Assembly (NCBI GenBank): GCA_015904045.1
Contig: JABMDG010000226.1
Location: 1-6,199 of the forward strand
Source: Nitrospira sp.
Lineage (GTDB): Bacteria > Nitrospirota > Nitrospiria > Nitrospirales > Nitrospiraceae
Length of the DNA: 6,199 bases
Direction of reading: 5' to 3'
Shown here: positions 1-6,199 of the stretch, one piece after another
How positions within the stretch are numbered: the first letter of the stretch is position 1
How the letters are laid out: the number at the start of each line of letters is the position of its first letter
The notes under the pieces: generated by a model
Databases searched by the model: none
What the model was told of the DNA's origin: nothing
Seen by the model: the letters and a program-made list of their open reading frames with translations, nothing else
Made by a program: the position numbers and the translations under genes

Positions 1-1069
1 GTTGACTTGGGCGCTGGCGACCGATTATTTGCCGGACAGTCTTCCCGGGCTCCCGCCTGAACGGTATTGGGCCATGGGCGGTATGGCTGCCGTCCTCTTG
101 TTTCTCTCTGTCCTGCTCCACGAACTCGGCCATTCCTACGTCGCCTTGCGCTATCGAGTTCCGATCGACCGAATCACGCTGTTTATCTTTGGAGGCGTGG
201 CCCATATGCGGAAGGAAGCGCCGACCCCGCTTGCGGAATTTCTGATCGCGGTGGCAGGGCCTGCCGTCAGCTTCGTGTTGGGAGCGGTCTGTCTTGGCTT
301 CGTGGCGCTAGCGGAGCCGATCCAGCAGCAGCGTGGTCTGCGGGGCCTCGTCATTCTCAGTACCTTGCTGGGAGCGGTGAATGTGCAACTGGGGCTTTTC
401 AACTTGATCCCAGGGTTTCCCTTGGATGGCGGCCGAGTCTTGCGCGCGGGACTGTGGGCGTGGGGGAAGGATTTCTATCGAGCGACGAAACAGGCGTCCA
501 TCATCGGCCTAGGGTTCGGCATCATATTCGTGCTGCTGGGATTTGCCATGCTCGCTGGATCTGTGATGGGAGGAGCCCCCGCGTCGATGGCATCCAACGG
601 CAGCTGGATCGTTTTGATCGGGGCGTTTCTGTTTGCCGCGGCGTTGGCGAGCCGACGCCAGGCTGCATTGCGTCAGTCATTGGCGGCCGTTCCTGTTCGC
701 AATCTGATGGTGACGACGGTTGTCTCCATCCCCTCTGAGTGCACCATCGAAGAGGCCGTGAACCAGTACTTCCAACCTTACGGATATGGCGGGTTTCCCG
801 TCTTGGACGAAGGGCGATTGGTCGGGCTGATCACGGTTCACGAGATCCAAGCGGTGTCATCGGCGGTCTGGCCCTGGCGACAGGTTGGACAGGTGATGCG
901 CCCAGTCTCACCGTCGCTCATTGTGGAACCGGACGCTCCGGTCATTCACGCCATGGAACCCATGGCGCGGGAGGGATGGGATCGGCTGGTCGTGATGCAG
1001 GATGGTCACGTCGTAGGCCTGGTCACCCAGTCGGCGATCTTGCATTTTCTGCAGCTGCGGAAACCGTGA
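1..1069 (+). CDS. Site-2 protease family (M50) zinc metalloprotease with two CBS domains, 5'-truncated by the window
   Basis: This is a membrane-embedded zinc protease of the M50 (site-2 protease / SpoIVFB-like) family, expected to cut substrates within or next to the membrane; the substrate is unknown. Numbering residues from the codon at base 2, the zinc-binding HELGH motif is at 40-44, an FIFGGV segment follows near 62-67, and the second conserved motif NLIPGFPLDGGR is at 134-145, with D142 the expected third zinc ligand. About five hydrophobic segments precede a C-terminal pair of CBS domains (about 231-290 and 295-352), which in this family probably sense nucleotides or energy status. 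The first codon in frame, TTG, is unlikely to be the true start: relatives have roughly 30 more N-terminal residues, including a first membrane segment that ends in a similar WSLA-type sequence. The gene ends in TGA, 43 bp from the convergent neighbour. Family assignment is firm; the biological role is not known from the sequence. Confidence 0.93.
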   Translation, partial: LTWALATDYLPDSLPGLPPERYWAMGGMAAVLLFLSVLLHELGHSYVALRYRVPIDRITLFIFGGVAHMRKEAPTPLAEFLIAVAGPAVSFVLGAVCLGFVALAEPIQQQRGLRGLVILSTLLGAVNVQLGLFNLIPGFPLDGGRVLRAGLWAWGKDFYRATKQASIIGLGFGIIFVLLGFAMLAGSVMGGAPASMASNGSWIVLIGAFLFAAALASRRQAALRQSLAAVPVRNLMVTTVVSIPSECTIEEAVNQYFQPYGYGGFPVLDEGRLVGLITVHEIQAVSSAVWPWRQVGQVMRPVSPSLIVEPDAPVIHAMEPMAREGWDRLVVMQDGHVVGLVTQSAILHFLQLRKP

Positions 1070-1071
1070 AT

Positions 1072-1096
1072 CGTATGTCGTACGCGACGAGATACG
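1072..1096. terminator. Imperfect hairpin between convergent genes, possible weak bidirectional terminator
   Basis: The 43-bp gap between the two convergent stop codons holds an inverted repeat: CGTAT (1072-1076) pairs with ATACG (1092-1096), and GTCG (1077-1080) pairs with CGAC (1085-1088) around a TACG loop, with a 3-nt GAG bulge on the right arm. Its position suits a shared transcription end, but neither side has a T-rich tract, so intrinsic termination would be weak. It could also be chance. Confidence 0.3.
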
Positions 1097-1112
1097 GCCC
1101 CCCTTCACAGTC

Positions 1113-2501
1113 TTAGTCCGCCCGTGCCGCGGAAATATTTTGTGCGATCGCGACGCGGATGAGATGGACGACGAGTAAAAATCCATACACCACACAGAAG
1201 AAATTGAATGTCACACGGTAGAAGTCCATCATGAGAATCGGAAGGCACAGGGCGAAGAACAGGCTGGCGATGAGCGTGGCAAACGTCAGTCTGCGGCAGA
1301 ATTCGTAGGAGGGCTCCTTGCCGACCGGCTTCAAAGCCCGGGCGTAGCGCTCGGCCCGCTGGATGCGGGCCTGATGCAGGACATCGTCCGTCTGCCCCCA
1401 AAAGCGGATGCGGAAATACCCATAGATGATGAAGAGCCAGGGCATGCACCAGAGGGGCCAGTAAAGACCGCCGGCATAGCTCTCATTGCTGATGAGCGAC
1501 GCGAAGGACGGGGCGTAAATCAACCCCAGTACGAGCGGCAGCACCCGTTCATCTCCCGGCCGTTCCCCGTCGGGGCCGCCGTGAATCAACTCCTGCTCGA
1601 ATAACGGATAGCCGTATTTCAAAATGACCAGCGCGATGGCGGCGCTCATCGTCTTGTCCGGAATATACCGGACGCAGTTCTGGAACCAATTGACGATATA
1701 CCAGCTGAGGCTCTCGCTCCAGCGCAGCCCGATGGCCGATTCCAGATAGAGCTGAACCGCCGCTTCCCAATGCTCGATCCGCACTCGCAGAGATTCGGCC
1801 ACCTCCGGATTCAAGGCCAGCACGGAACTCTCGTGAAGTGCCGACTGCACGAGCGTGCCGGGAATGCTCATCACCACGGCTCCCATGACCCCGAAGGTCG
1901 TCAAGAACCACATATGGGTCAAGCCGGAGCTCTTGCTGGACCGCACGTACTTTTTGAAGCCCGCTTGCCTGGCCAAGGTGCCCCAGAAGAGGGCCCCTGC
2001 CATGTTGACCAGCGACCAGGGAAAGATCACCACATCGGCGCCTGCTTCGGGGAAAAGCAGCCAATTCACGACCGAGTTTGAGAGGAGCGCGACGATGGCG
2101 CCCCACCAGGGGCCGAGCAGAAAGGCCACCAGGGCCGTGCCCGTCATATCCAGAAAGAGGATGCTCTCCAGGTGGCGGCTCAGAGTGAGGCCGACGTAGT
2201 TCAACAGCACGCCGGCTGCCACAATCACGCTCGTTTCGTTCAGCAGGAGATAGGACGAGCCTCGAAGAGGTTTTGTGGAAAAGAAGTCGATGCTGGCGAT
2301 GCTCGGCGCCGAAGACCGGCTTGTCGTTTCGCCCCCCGTTCGTGCCGACTGGGGCGAGGACGGCCTGTCGTTACCCTCTTTGTCCGGATAGCGACGTCGT
2401 TGAAAGTCGAGGAATTTCTCCAGCACGGTCAGCAGTGCGGCGACAAATCCCGCGATTGTTCCGCCGAGCATCATGAGTTCTTTGCCGTAGTCTTCGATCA
2501 T
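1113..2501 (-). CDS. Polytopic membrane protein with an ECF-transporter S-component-like core, function unknown
   Basis: This 462-residue membrane protein is not a gene I can name. Visible parts in order: one hydrophobic segment at about 10-27; a polar, Ser/Arg/Gly-rich stretch at about 36-72; then a multi-span core at about 90-300 with the block LFLDMTGTALVAFLLGPWWG (115-134) followed by an SNSVVNW segment, and later a PDKTMSAAIAL segment (281-291). That pattern resembles S components of energy-coupling factor transporters, which bind vitamins or other small molecules. A further four or so spans lie at about 321-452. S components are usually about 170-220 residues, so this protein is more than twice as long. 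No EcfA ATPase or EcfT gene is in the window, so transport cannot be assumed; a sensory or structural role is possible. The ATG start is supported by GGGAG 8 nt upstream. It ends in TAA. It shares the strand of the nuo genes but sits behind a 157-bp gap. Confidence 0.8.
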   Translation of the reverse strand: MIEDYGKELMMLGGTIAGFVAALLTVLEKFLDFQRRRYPDKEGNDRPSSPQSARTGGETTSRSSAPSIASIDFFSTKPLRGSSYLLLNETSVIVAAGVLLNYVGLTLSRHLESILFLDMTGTALVAFLLGPWWGAIVALLSNSVVNWLLFPEAGADVVIFPWSLVNMAGALFWGTLARQAGFKKYVRSSKSSGLTHMWFLTTFGVMGAVVMSIPGTLVQSALHESSVLALNPEVAESLRVRIEHWEAAVQLYLESAIGLRWSESLSWYIVNWFQNCVRYIPDKTMSAAIALVILKYGYPLFEQELIHGGPDGERPGDERVLPLVLGLIYAPSFASLISNESYAGGLYWPLWCMPWLFIIYGYFRIRFWGQTDDVLHQARIQRAERYARALKPVGKEPSYEFCRRLTFATLIASLFFALCLPILMMDFYRVTFNFFCVVYGFLLVVHLIRVAIAQNISAARAD

Positions 2502-2509
2502 GCGACGAG

Positions 2510-2514
2510 CTCCC
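2510..2514 (-). promoter_or_regulatory. Ribosome binding site for the S-component-like gene
   Basis: On the minus strand GGGAG lies 8 nt before the ATG at 2501. It is the only good Shine-Dalgarno match near this start and fixes the start codon, even though the frame remains open for some distance upstream without another ATG. Confidence 0.6.
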
Positions 2515-2530
2515 GGTGTGATCGGGTGCC

Positions 2531-2536
2531 ATTGTA
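2531..2536 (-). promoter_or_regulatory. Possible -10 promoter element for the S-component-like gene
   Basis: The minus strand reads TACAAT, one mismatch from the sigma-70 consensus TATAAT, about 30 nt upstream of the ATG at 2501. No convincing TTGACA-like hexamer is present at 16-18 bp spacing, and there is no extended -10 TG. It would give a short leader holding the ribosome binding site. A single hexamer can easily occur by chance, so this is a weak call. Confidence 0.25.
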
Positions 2537-2589
2537 TCGGGGAAGGGAGGACTCCGCCAGAAAAAGACCTGAAGTTGCACGGGTGAGAA

Positions 2590-2618
2590 ACCGGCTCCAG
2601 TCATAGATTTGAGCCGGT
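2590..2618 (-). terminator. Perfect 8-bp inverted repeat, possible terminator or attenuator after the YihY gene
   Basis: ACCGGCTC (2590-2597) and GAGCCGGT (2611-2618) are exact reverse complements around a 13-nt loop. Read on the minus strand the hairpin begins about 40 nt after the YihY stop codon and is followed by TTTCTC, a short and impure T-tract. It could therefore end or attenuate transcription coming from the nuo-yihY genes before the S-component-like gene. The wide loop and poor T-tract make it a weak intrinsic terminator; a protein-binding site or a mere mRNA 3' hairpin is also possible. Confidence 0.4.
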
Positions 2619-2658
2619 ATGCGGGCTGGATCATAAGGATGCCGATGTGAACGAAGTG

Positions 2659-3570
2659 TTAGGTCGGGTCGGCCGGGACGGAGGGAGAAATGTGCGCCCG
2701 TTGCTGGAGATTGTGAGCGACGATGGCCCCGAGCAGAAGGAGGCAGGCGGAATAATAGACCCACAGCAACAGGAGAATCACTTCCAGAAGCGAGCCATAG
2801 AGGCGGACGTAGACCGTCGCATATCCGCTGTACGTGACGAATAACAACTTGGCGGATACCCAGAGCAGGCCGAATGTGATTGCCCCTGCCATCGATTCCC
2901 GCCACCCGGGTCGGCGGCGAGGCACGTAGCGGTACAGCAAACTGACGGCAAGAAAGGCCAGGACGAACGGCAAGGTGTAGGTCAATTGAATATCATGGGC
3001 GGCGAGTGCCACGAGGTCCAGTCCCAAGATCCCAGGGGTATAGGATGTCAGAATGTTGATGGTTTGTGTGGCGACATACGCAATGATGAGCAGGAGTCCG
3101 GTGGCGCCGAGGAGGGCGATCGAAATGGCCGTCGAGATCAGGGGGTGCCGCCGCCGGGCGCTTTCAAACACCACATTGAGCGCGTAATCGAGTTCATAGA
3201 AGACCAGCCCGCCGAACCAGAAGAACGAGAGAAAGACCAGCCATCGCACACTATCCAGTGCGCTGATTCGATGGAGCTCGTTGGCTAGCCGCTCGCCCAG
3301 CGACGGTAGAAATCCTTTCAGGAAGCTTAAGAGAAAGTGCTCACCGATGACGTCTTGACTCACAAGAAAACTGATGCCGTACAACAGCAGAAACACGAGC
3401 GGAAACAGTGAGAGCAAAGAGAAGAATGCGAGCGACGCGGCCAGACTGGGGCACCCATGCCGCAGAAAAGCCTGCGTGACATCGCGCAGGAAGCGGAAGA
3501 CATTCATGACGGCCTGCATGCCGGCCAGCGTACCATGAGCGGTGCCGTCCCGCACCTCATTCTCGATCAT
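2659..3570 (-). CDS. YihY/virulence factor BrkB family membrane protein
   Basis: This 303-residue inner-membrane protein belongs to the YihY/BrkB family, whose members have about six membrane spans and no settled biochemical role (the old 'ribonuclease BN' label for the family is a misassignment). Diagnostic parts are the first span with AASLAFFSLLSLFP (44-57), and the last with YGSLLEVILLLLW followed by VYYSACLLLLGA (258-282). Other spans are near 108-134, 147-167, 196-214 and 226-246. Length is normal for the family. The ATG at 3570 lies 7 nt after the nuoN TAA, with no clear Shine-Dalgarno sequence, so translation may depend on ribosomes finishing nuoN. In-frame ATGs at residues 18 and 22 are alternative starts with equally weak signals, and the first 17 residues are polar and not typical of the family, so the start is uncertain. 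It ends in TAA. Confidence 0.9.
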   Translation of the reverse strand: MIENEVRDGTAHGTLAGMQAVMNVFRFLRDVTQAFLRHGCPSLAASLAFFSLLSLFPLVFLLLYGISFLVSQDVIGEHFLLSFLKGFLPSLGERLANELHRISALDSVRWLVFLSFFWFGGLVFYELDYALNVVFESARRRHPLISTAISIALLGATGLLLIIAYVATQTINILTSYTPGILGLDLVALAAHDIQLTYTLPFVLAFLAVSLLYRYVPRRRPGWRESMAGAITFGLLWVSAKLLFVTYSGYATVYVRLYGSLLEVILLLLWVYYSACLLLLGAIVAHNLQQRAHISPSVPADPT

Positions 3571-3577
3571 CCGGTGC

Positions 3578-5059
3578 TTATTTCAGGGGCAACGTCGCCT
3601 GCGCGGCGAGTTGAATCAGCGGATCGGGATAGATGCCGAAGATCACCACACCGGCGATTGCGCAGGCCAGCACGATGGAGAGGGTCGGCGACAGGACCAG
3701 CCGAGGCGAATCGGCTGTGATGGCGTCCGGCTCCCGCATATACATGACCAGCACCAGGCGGAGATAGTAGTAGGCCGAGACGGCCGCGAAGATCAATGCG
3801 AGGACCGCCAGCCAGGTCATGCCGGCTTCCACCGCGGACATGAAGACGTAGAATTTGCCGATAAATCCGGCCGTCGGCGGTATGCCGGCCAGGGAGACCA
3901 TAAAGACGAGCATCAGCAATGCAGCCACCGGCTGACGTTTGGCCAGGCCGGTAAAGTCTTCGATCTCTTCTCCTTCGATGCTACCTTTGCGGAGCATGGC
4001 GACGATGGCGAAGGCGCCAAAGGTCATGAATGTGTAGAGCGCCAGATACAGCAACACGCTGGCGATCCCGTGGGCGCTGTCCGCGGATCCACCCAGACGC
4101 CCGGTCGCGACGACGCCGATGAGGGCATACCCGGCATGGGCGATGCTGGAATAGGCCAACATCCGCTTGACGTTGGTTTGGACCAAGGCCACAACGTTGC
4201 CCAGCACCAGTGTGGCGACGCAGAGCACCAGGAAGATCGTGGACCAGTCGGTCTTAAGCCCACCCAGTCCTTCGGCGAACACACGGAGAAAGGCGCCGAA
4301 ACTGGCGGCCTTCGAGGCCACGGCCATGAAGGCCGTGACGGATGTCGGGGCGCCTTGGTAGACGTCGGGTGTCCACATGTGAAACGGGACGACGGCGAGT
4401 TTGAAGGCGAATCCGACCGCCAGCAAGATCGTGGCGAACAGGAGCAACGGATCATCCAGGCTTCGGCCAGCCACAGCGTCGGCGATGGCTGGTAAGCGGG
4501 TGCTGCCGGTTGCGCCATAGAGCAGGGAGATCCCGTACAGCAAGATGCCTGAGGAGAAGGCCCCCAGTACGAAATACTTGGCGGAGGCTTCCAAAGAACG
4601 GGGTTCCGAGCGTTTCAGTCCCGCCATGACGTAGAGGGAGAGTGACATCAACTCGGTGCCGAGATAGATCGCCAGCAAATCGGTCGCGGAGACCATCACC
4701 ATCATGCCGCACAGTGCGAGCAGGACGAATGCGTAATATTCGCCGAAGTACAGCCGCTCCTCTTTGAGGTAGGAGTACGACAGCAGGACAGTCAGGCCGG
4801 CGACAAAACAGAGCAGCAGTTTCCAAAAGCAGGCATAGGCGTCGATGGCGACCACTCCTCCGAAGGCGGAGGCGGGATGCCCCATCTGCGATGCGATCAG
4901 CCCCATGCACACGGCTAATGTGCCGAGGCTCAGCCACGCCAGGCCATCTTTCAGGTTCGAAGGCATCACCGGGTCGAGGACCAGCACGACGCACGCGGCG
5001 GCGATCACCAGCAGCTCCGGCAAGATGAGGAACAGGTCACTTGGGGAAAAAAAGGTCAT
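3578..5059 (-). CDS. nuoN: NADH-quinone oxidoreductase subunit N
   Basis: NuoN is one of the antiporter-like membrane subunits of respiratory complex I and forms a proton channel in the inner-membrane arm. The 493-residue length is usual and the protein is hydrophobic from end to end. It begins in the typical way, with an acidic-proline LPEL motif at 13-16. Residues expected to carry protons are present: E136 in GTELMSLSLYVM, K220 just before LAVVPFHMWTPD, K250 in ASKAASFG, and K402 in the FIGKFYVF segment; by alignment from memory these correspond to E. coli E133, K217, K247 and K395. The TNVKRMLAYSSIAHAGY block (295-311) is also characteristic. The ATG overlaps the nuoM stop as ATGA and has a strong GGAGGT ribosome binding site 8 nt upstream. 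It ends in TAA, 7 nt before the YihY gene. No truncation or frameshift is visible. Confidence 0.97.
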   Translation of the reverse strand: MTFFSPSDLFLILPELLVIAAACVVLVLDPVMPSNLKDGLAWLSLGTLAVCMGLIASQMGHPASAFGGVVAIDAYACFWKLLLCFVAGLTVLLSYSYLKEERLYFGEYYAFVLLALCGMMVMVSATDLLAIYLGTELMSLSLYVMAGLKRSEPRSLEASAKYFVLGAFSSGILLYGISLLYGATGSTRLPAIADAVAGRSLDDPLLLFATILLAVGFAFKLAVVPFHMWTPDVYQGAPTSVTAFMAVASKAASFGAFLRVFAEGLGGLKTDWSTIFLVLCVATLVLGNVVALVQTNVKRMLAYSSIAHAGYALIGVVATGRLGGSADSAHGIASVLLYLALYTFMTFGAFAIVAMLRKGSIEGEEIEDFTGLAKRQPVAALLMLVFMVSLAGIPPTAGFIGKFYVFMSAVEAGMTWLAVLALIFAAVSAYYYLRLVLVMYMREPDAITADSPRLVLSPTLSIVLACAIAGVVIFGIYPDPLIQLAAQATLPLK

Positions 5060-6199
5060 GGGGCGCGCACCTCCGGCGTGTCGAGCGTGACGCCGGTGAA
5101 TGATGACGGTTCGCCCTCCTCCAGATGAGGCATGATCACAAGCGCCGAGGCCTCACTCTCAACAGGCTGAATGAGCGGTTCAGGCTGCTGCGTGGCCGTT
5201 GCCGCAGCGGGCGCGGGCGGTGCCGTCCGTGCGATCACCTTGCCGACACTTGCATGCATGCGCGTCAACAGCGGATTGGGGAAGAAGCCGATCACAAATA
5301 CCAGCACGACAAGTGGGGCTAATATGGCCATCTCGCGCGGGGTCAAGTCTTGCAGCTTCGGCAGCAACGCTTGCGACGGAACGCCGAACGCCACGCGCTG
5401 GACCATCCATAACATATAGGCGGCGGCCAGGATGATGCCCAAGGAGGCCAGAGCCGCCGCCGGTTTATTCATGAGGAAGGTGCCAGCCAACACCATGAAC
5501 TCCCCGACGAAACTATTGGTGCCCGGCAGCCCCAACGAGGACAGCGCGAAAATGACGAGGCAGGTGGCGAATCGTGGCATCGGTTTGGTCAAGCCGACAT
5601 TGTCGGCGATCTGTCTGCTGTGCGTTCGTTCATAGATGACGCCGACGCACAGGAAGAGGCCGCCGGTCGTAATGCCGTGATTCACCATCTGCATCACGGC
5701 GCCTTCAATGCCTTGGATATTGAACATGAACAGCCCCAGCGTCACGAATCCCATGTGGCTGACGCTGGAATAGGCGATGAGCTTTTTCAAATCGGTCTGG
5801 GCCAGTGCCATATAGGCGCCGTAGATAATCGCCACGATCGAGAGCACGACCATCAACGGCGTAAAGGCCTGGGACGCTTCCGGCAACATCGGCAGACTGA
5901 AGCGCAAGAAGCCGTACGTCCCCATCTTCAACAGCACGCTGGCGAGAATCACACTGCCGGCGGTGGGCGCCTCCACGTGCGCATCGGGCAGCCACGTGTG
6001 GAAGGGGAACATCGGCACTTTGACGGCGAAGGCCGCAAAGAAGGCCAGAAAGACCCACATCTGCATGGTGTGGGAGTAGGTGCCTTGGGCCAACTCCTGA
6101 ATGTCGAACGTGTGGCCACCCTGGAAATAGAGGACAAGGATCGCCACGAGAAGCAACACGCTGCCCGCCAGGGTGTACAAGAAAAACTTGACGGCGGCA
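5056..6199 (-). CDS. nuoM: NADH-quinone oxidoreductase subunit M, N-terminal part beyond the right edge
   Basis: NuoM is a second antiporter-like, proton-pumping subunit of complex I. The reading frame stays open to the window edge (AAVKFF precedes the first internal ATG at 6180), matching the usual family sequence, so that ATG is internal and roughly 170 N-terminal residues are missing. Numbering from the 6180 ATG, key residues are K54 in FAVKVPMFPFHTWLPDAH, K85 in LLKMGTYGFLRF and E227 in FVGEFMVLAG, which I align to E. coli K234, K265 and E407. DLKKLIAYSSVSHMGF (130-145) is the shared antiporter block also found in nuoN here. The conserved membrane domain ends near residue 318; the last 56 or so residues form a Pro/Ala-rich then acidic tail that typical NuoM proteins lack. 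The TGA stop overlaps the nuoN ATG. The missing part and nuoL should lie just beyond the right edge. Confidence 0.96.
   Translation of the reverse strand, partial: AAVKFFLYTLAGSVLLLVAILVLYFQGGHTFDIQELAQGTYSHTMQMWVFLAFFAAFAVKVPMFPFHTWLPDAHVEAPTAGSVILASVLLKMGTYGFLRFSLPMLPEASQAFTPLMVVLSIVAIIYGAYMALAQTDLKKLIAYSSVSHMGFVTLGLFMFNIQGIEGAVMQMVNHGITTGGLFLCVGVIYERTHSRQIADNVGLTKPMPRFATCLVIFALSSLGLPGTNSFVGEFMVLAGTFLMNKPAAALASLGIILAAAYMLWMVQRVAFGVPSQALLPKLQDLTPREMAILAPLVVLVFVIGFFPNPLLTRMHASVGKVIARTAPPAPAAATATQQPEPLIQPVESEASALVIMPHLEEGEPSSFTGVTLDTPEVRAP
5069..5074 (-). promoter_or_regulatory. Ribosome binding site for nuoN inside the end of nuoM
   Basis: The minus strand reads GGAGGT 8 nt before the nuoN ATG, the best Shine-Dalgarno match seen in the window. 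It lies within the last codons of nuoM and confirms both the nuoN start and the 4-nt overlap between the genes. Confidence 0.75.

Noticed and set aside
2..4. TTG as the start codon of the M50 protease
   Set aside because: Starting there would remove the first membrane span; the sequence immediately after it matches the interior of family members, so the gene is cut by the window edge.
67..738. Plus-strand open frame (223 codons) within the M50 protease gene
   Set aside because: It lies in another frame of a clearly coding gene, is Arg/Gly/Ser-rich and shows no recognisable motif.
1549..2106. Minus-strand open frame overlapping the S-component-like gene
   Set aside because: An out-of-frame shadow with Arg/Gly-rich composition; the overlapping frame carries the membrane spans and family-like motifs.
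2371..2634. Minus-strand small open frame starting in the 157-bp gap
   Set aside because: Most of it overlaps the start of the S-component-like gene in another frame, it has no clear ribosome binding site and no recognisable sequence.
3542..4495. Long plus-strand open frame (317 codons) opposite nuoN
   Set aside because: The product is an extreme His/Gln/Asp/Gly-rich hydrophilic string with no domain, as expected when the antisense of a hydrophobic membrane gene is translated; nuoN on the other strand is unmistakable.
4120..5800. Similar short stretches in nuoN (near 4147) and nuoM (near 5766), both reading GCTGGAATAGG on the plus strand
   Set aside because: They encode the LAYSS / IAYSS block common to antiporter-like complex I subunits, so they reflect ancient paralogy and not a recent repeat or mobile element.
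6178..6180. ATG as the start codon of nuoM
   Set aside because: The frame continues to the window edge with the family-typical AAVKFF, and about 170 residues of the normal N-terminal part would be missing.

Overview
The window is ordinary, densely coded bacterial chromosome, G+C-rich throughout, and every recognisable gene encodes an integral membrane protein. No rRNA, tRNA, CRISPR array, insertion sequence or phage gene was seen. The protein sequences suggest a Gram-negative, respiring bacterium. The combination of G+C content and protein style would fit Nitrospirota (Nitrospira-like), but that is an impression from memory and no marker gene in the window proves it.

Layout, left to right. 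(1) 1-1069, plus strand: the 3' part of a site-2-protease-type zinc metalloprotease (M50 family) with a C-terminal pair of CBS domains; its first transmembrane segment lies beyond the left edge. (2) A 43-bp convergent gap with a small imperfect hairpin. (3) 1113-2501, minus strand: a 462-residue polytopic membrane protein whose middle resembles the substrate-binding S component of ECF transporters; its function is unknown. (4) 2502-2658: a 157-bp gap with a perfect 8-bp inverted repeat, a -10-like hexamer and a good ribosome binding site for gene 3. (5) 2659-3570, minus: a YihY/BrkB-family membrane protein. (6) 3578-5059, minus: nuoN. (7) 5056-6199, minus: nuoM, whose N-terminal part runs off the right edge.

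Reading from the right, nuoM and nuoN overlap by 4 nt (ATGA), and the YihY gene begins 7 nt after the nuoN stop. These three therefore look like the distal end of a nuo operon for proton-pumping NADH:quinone oxidoreductase (complex I). nuoM and nuoN encode two of the antiporter-like proton channel subunits, and their key lysines and glutamates are present. The S-component-like gene lies downstream on the same strand but behind a larger gap with a hairpin and its own ribosome binding site, so it may be a separate transcription unit. The M50 protease converges on it and is not part of this group.

I do not see a clear undescribed system. The points most worth a second look are the enlarged S-component-like protein with no ECF partners in view, the Pro/Ala-rich and acidic C-terminal tail of NuoM, and the tight attachment of a YihY gene to the end of the nuo operon.
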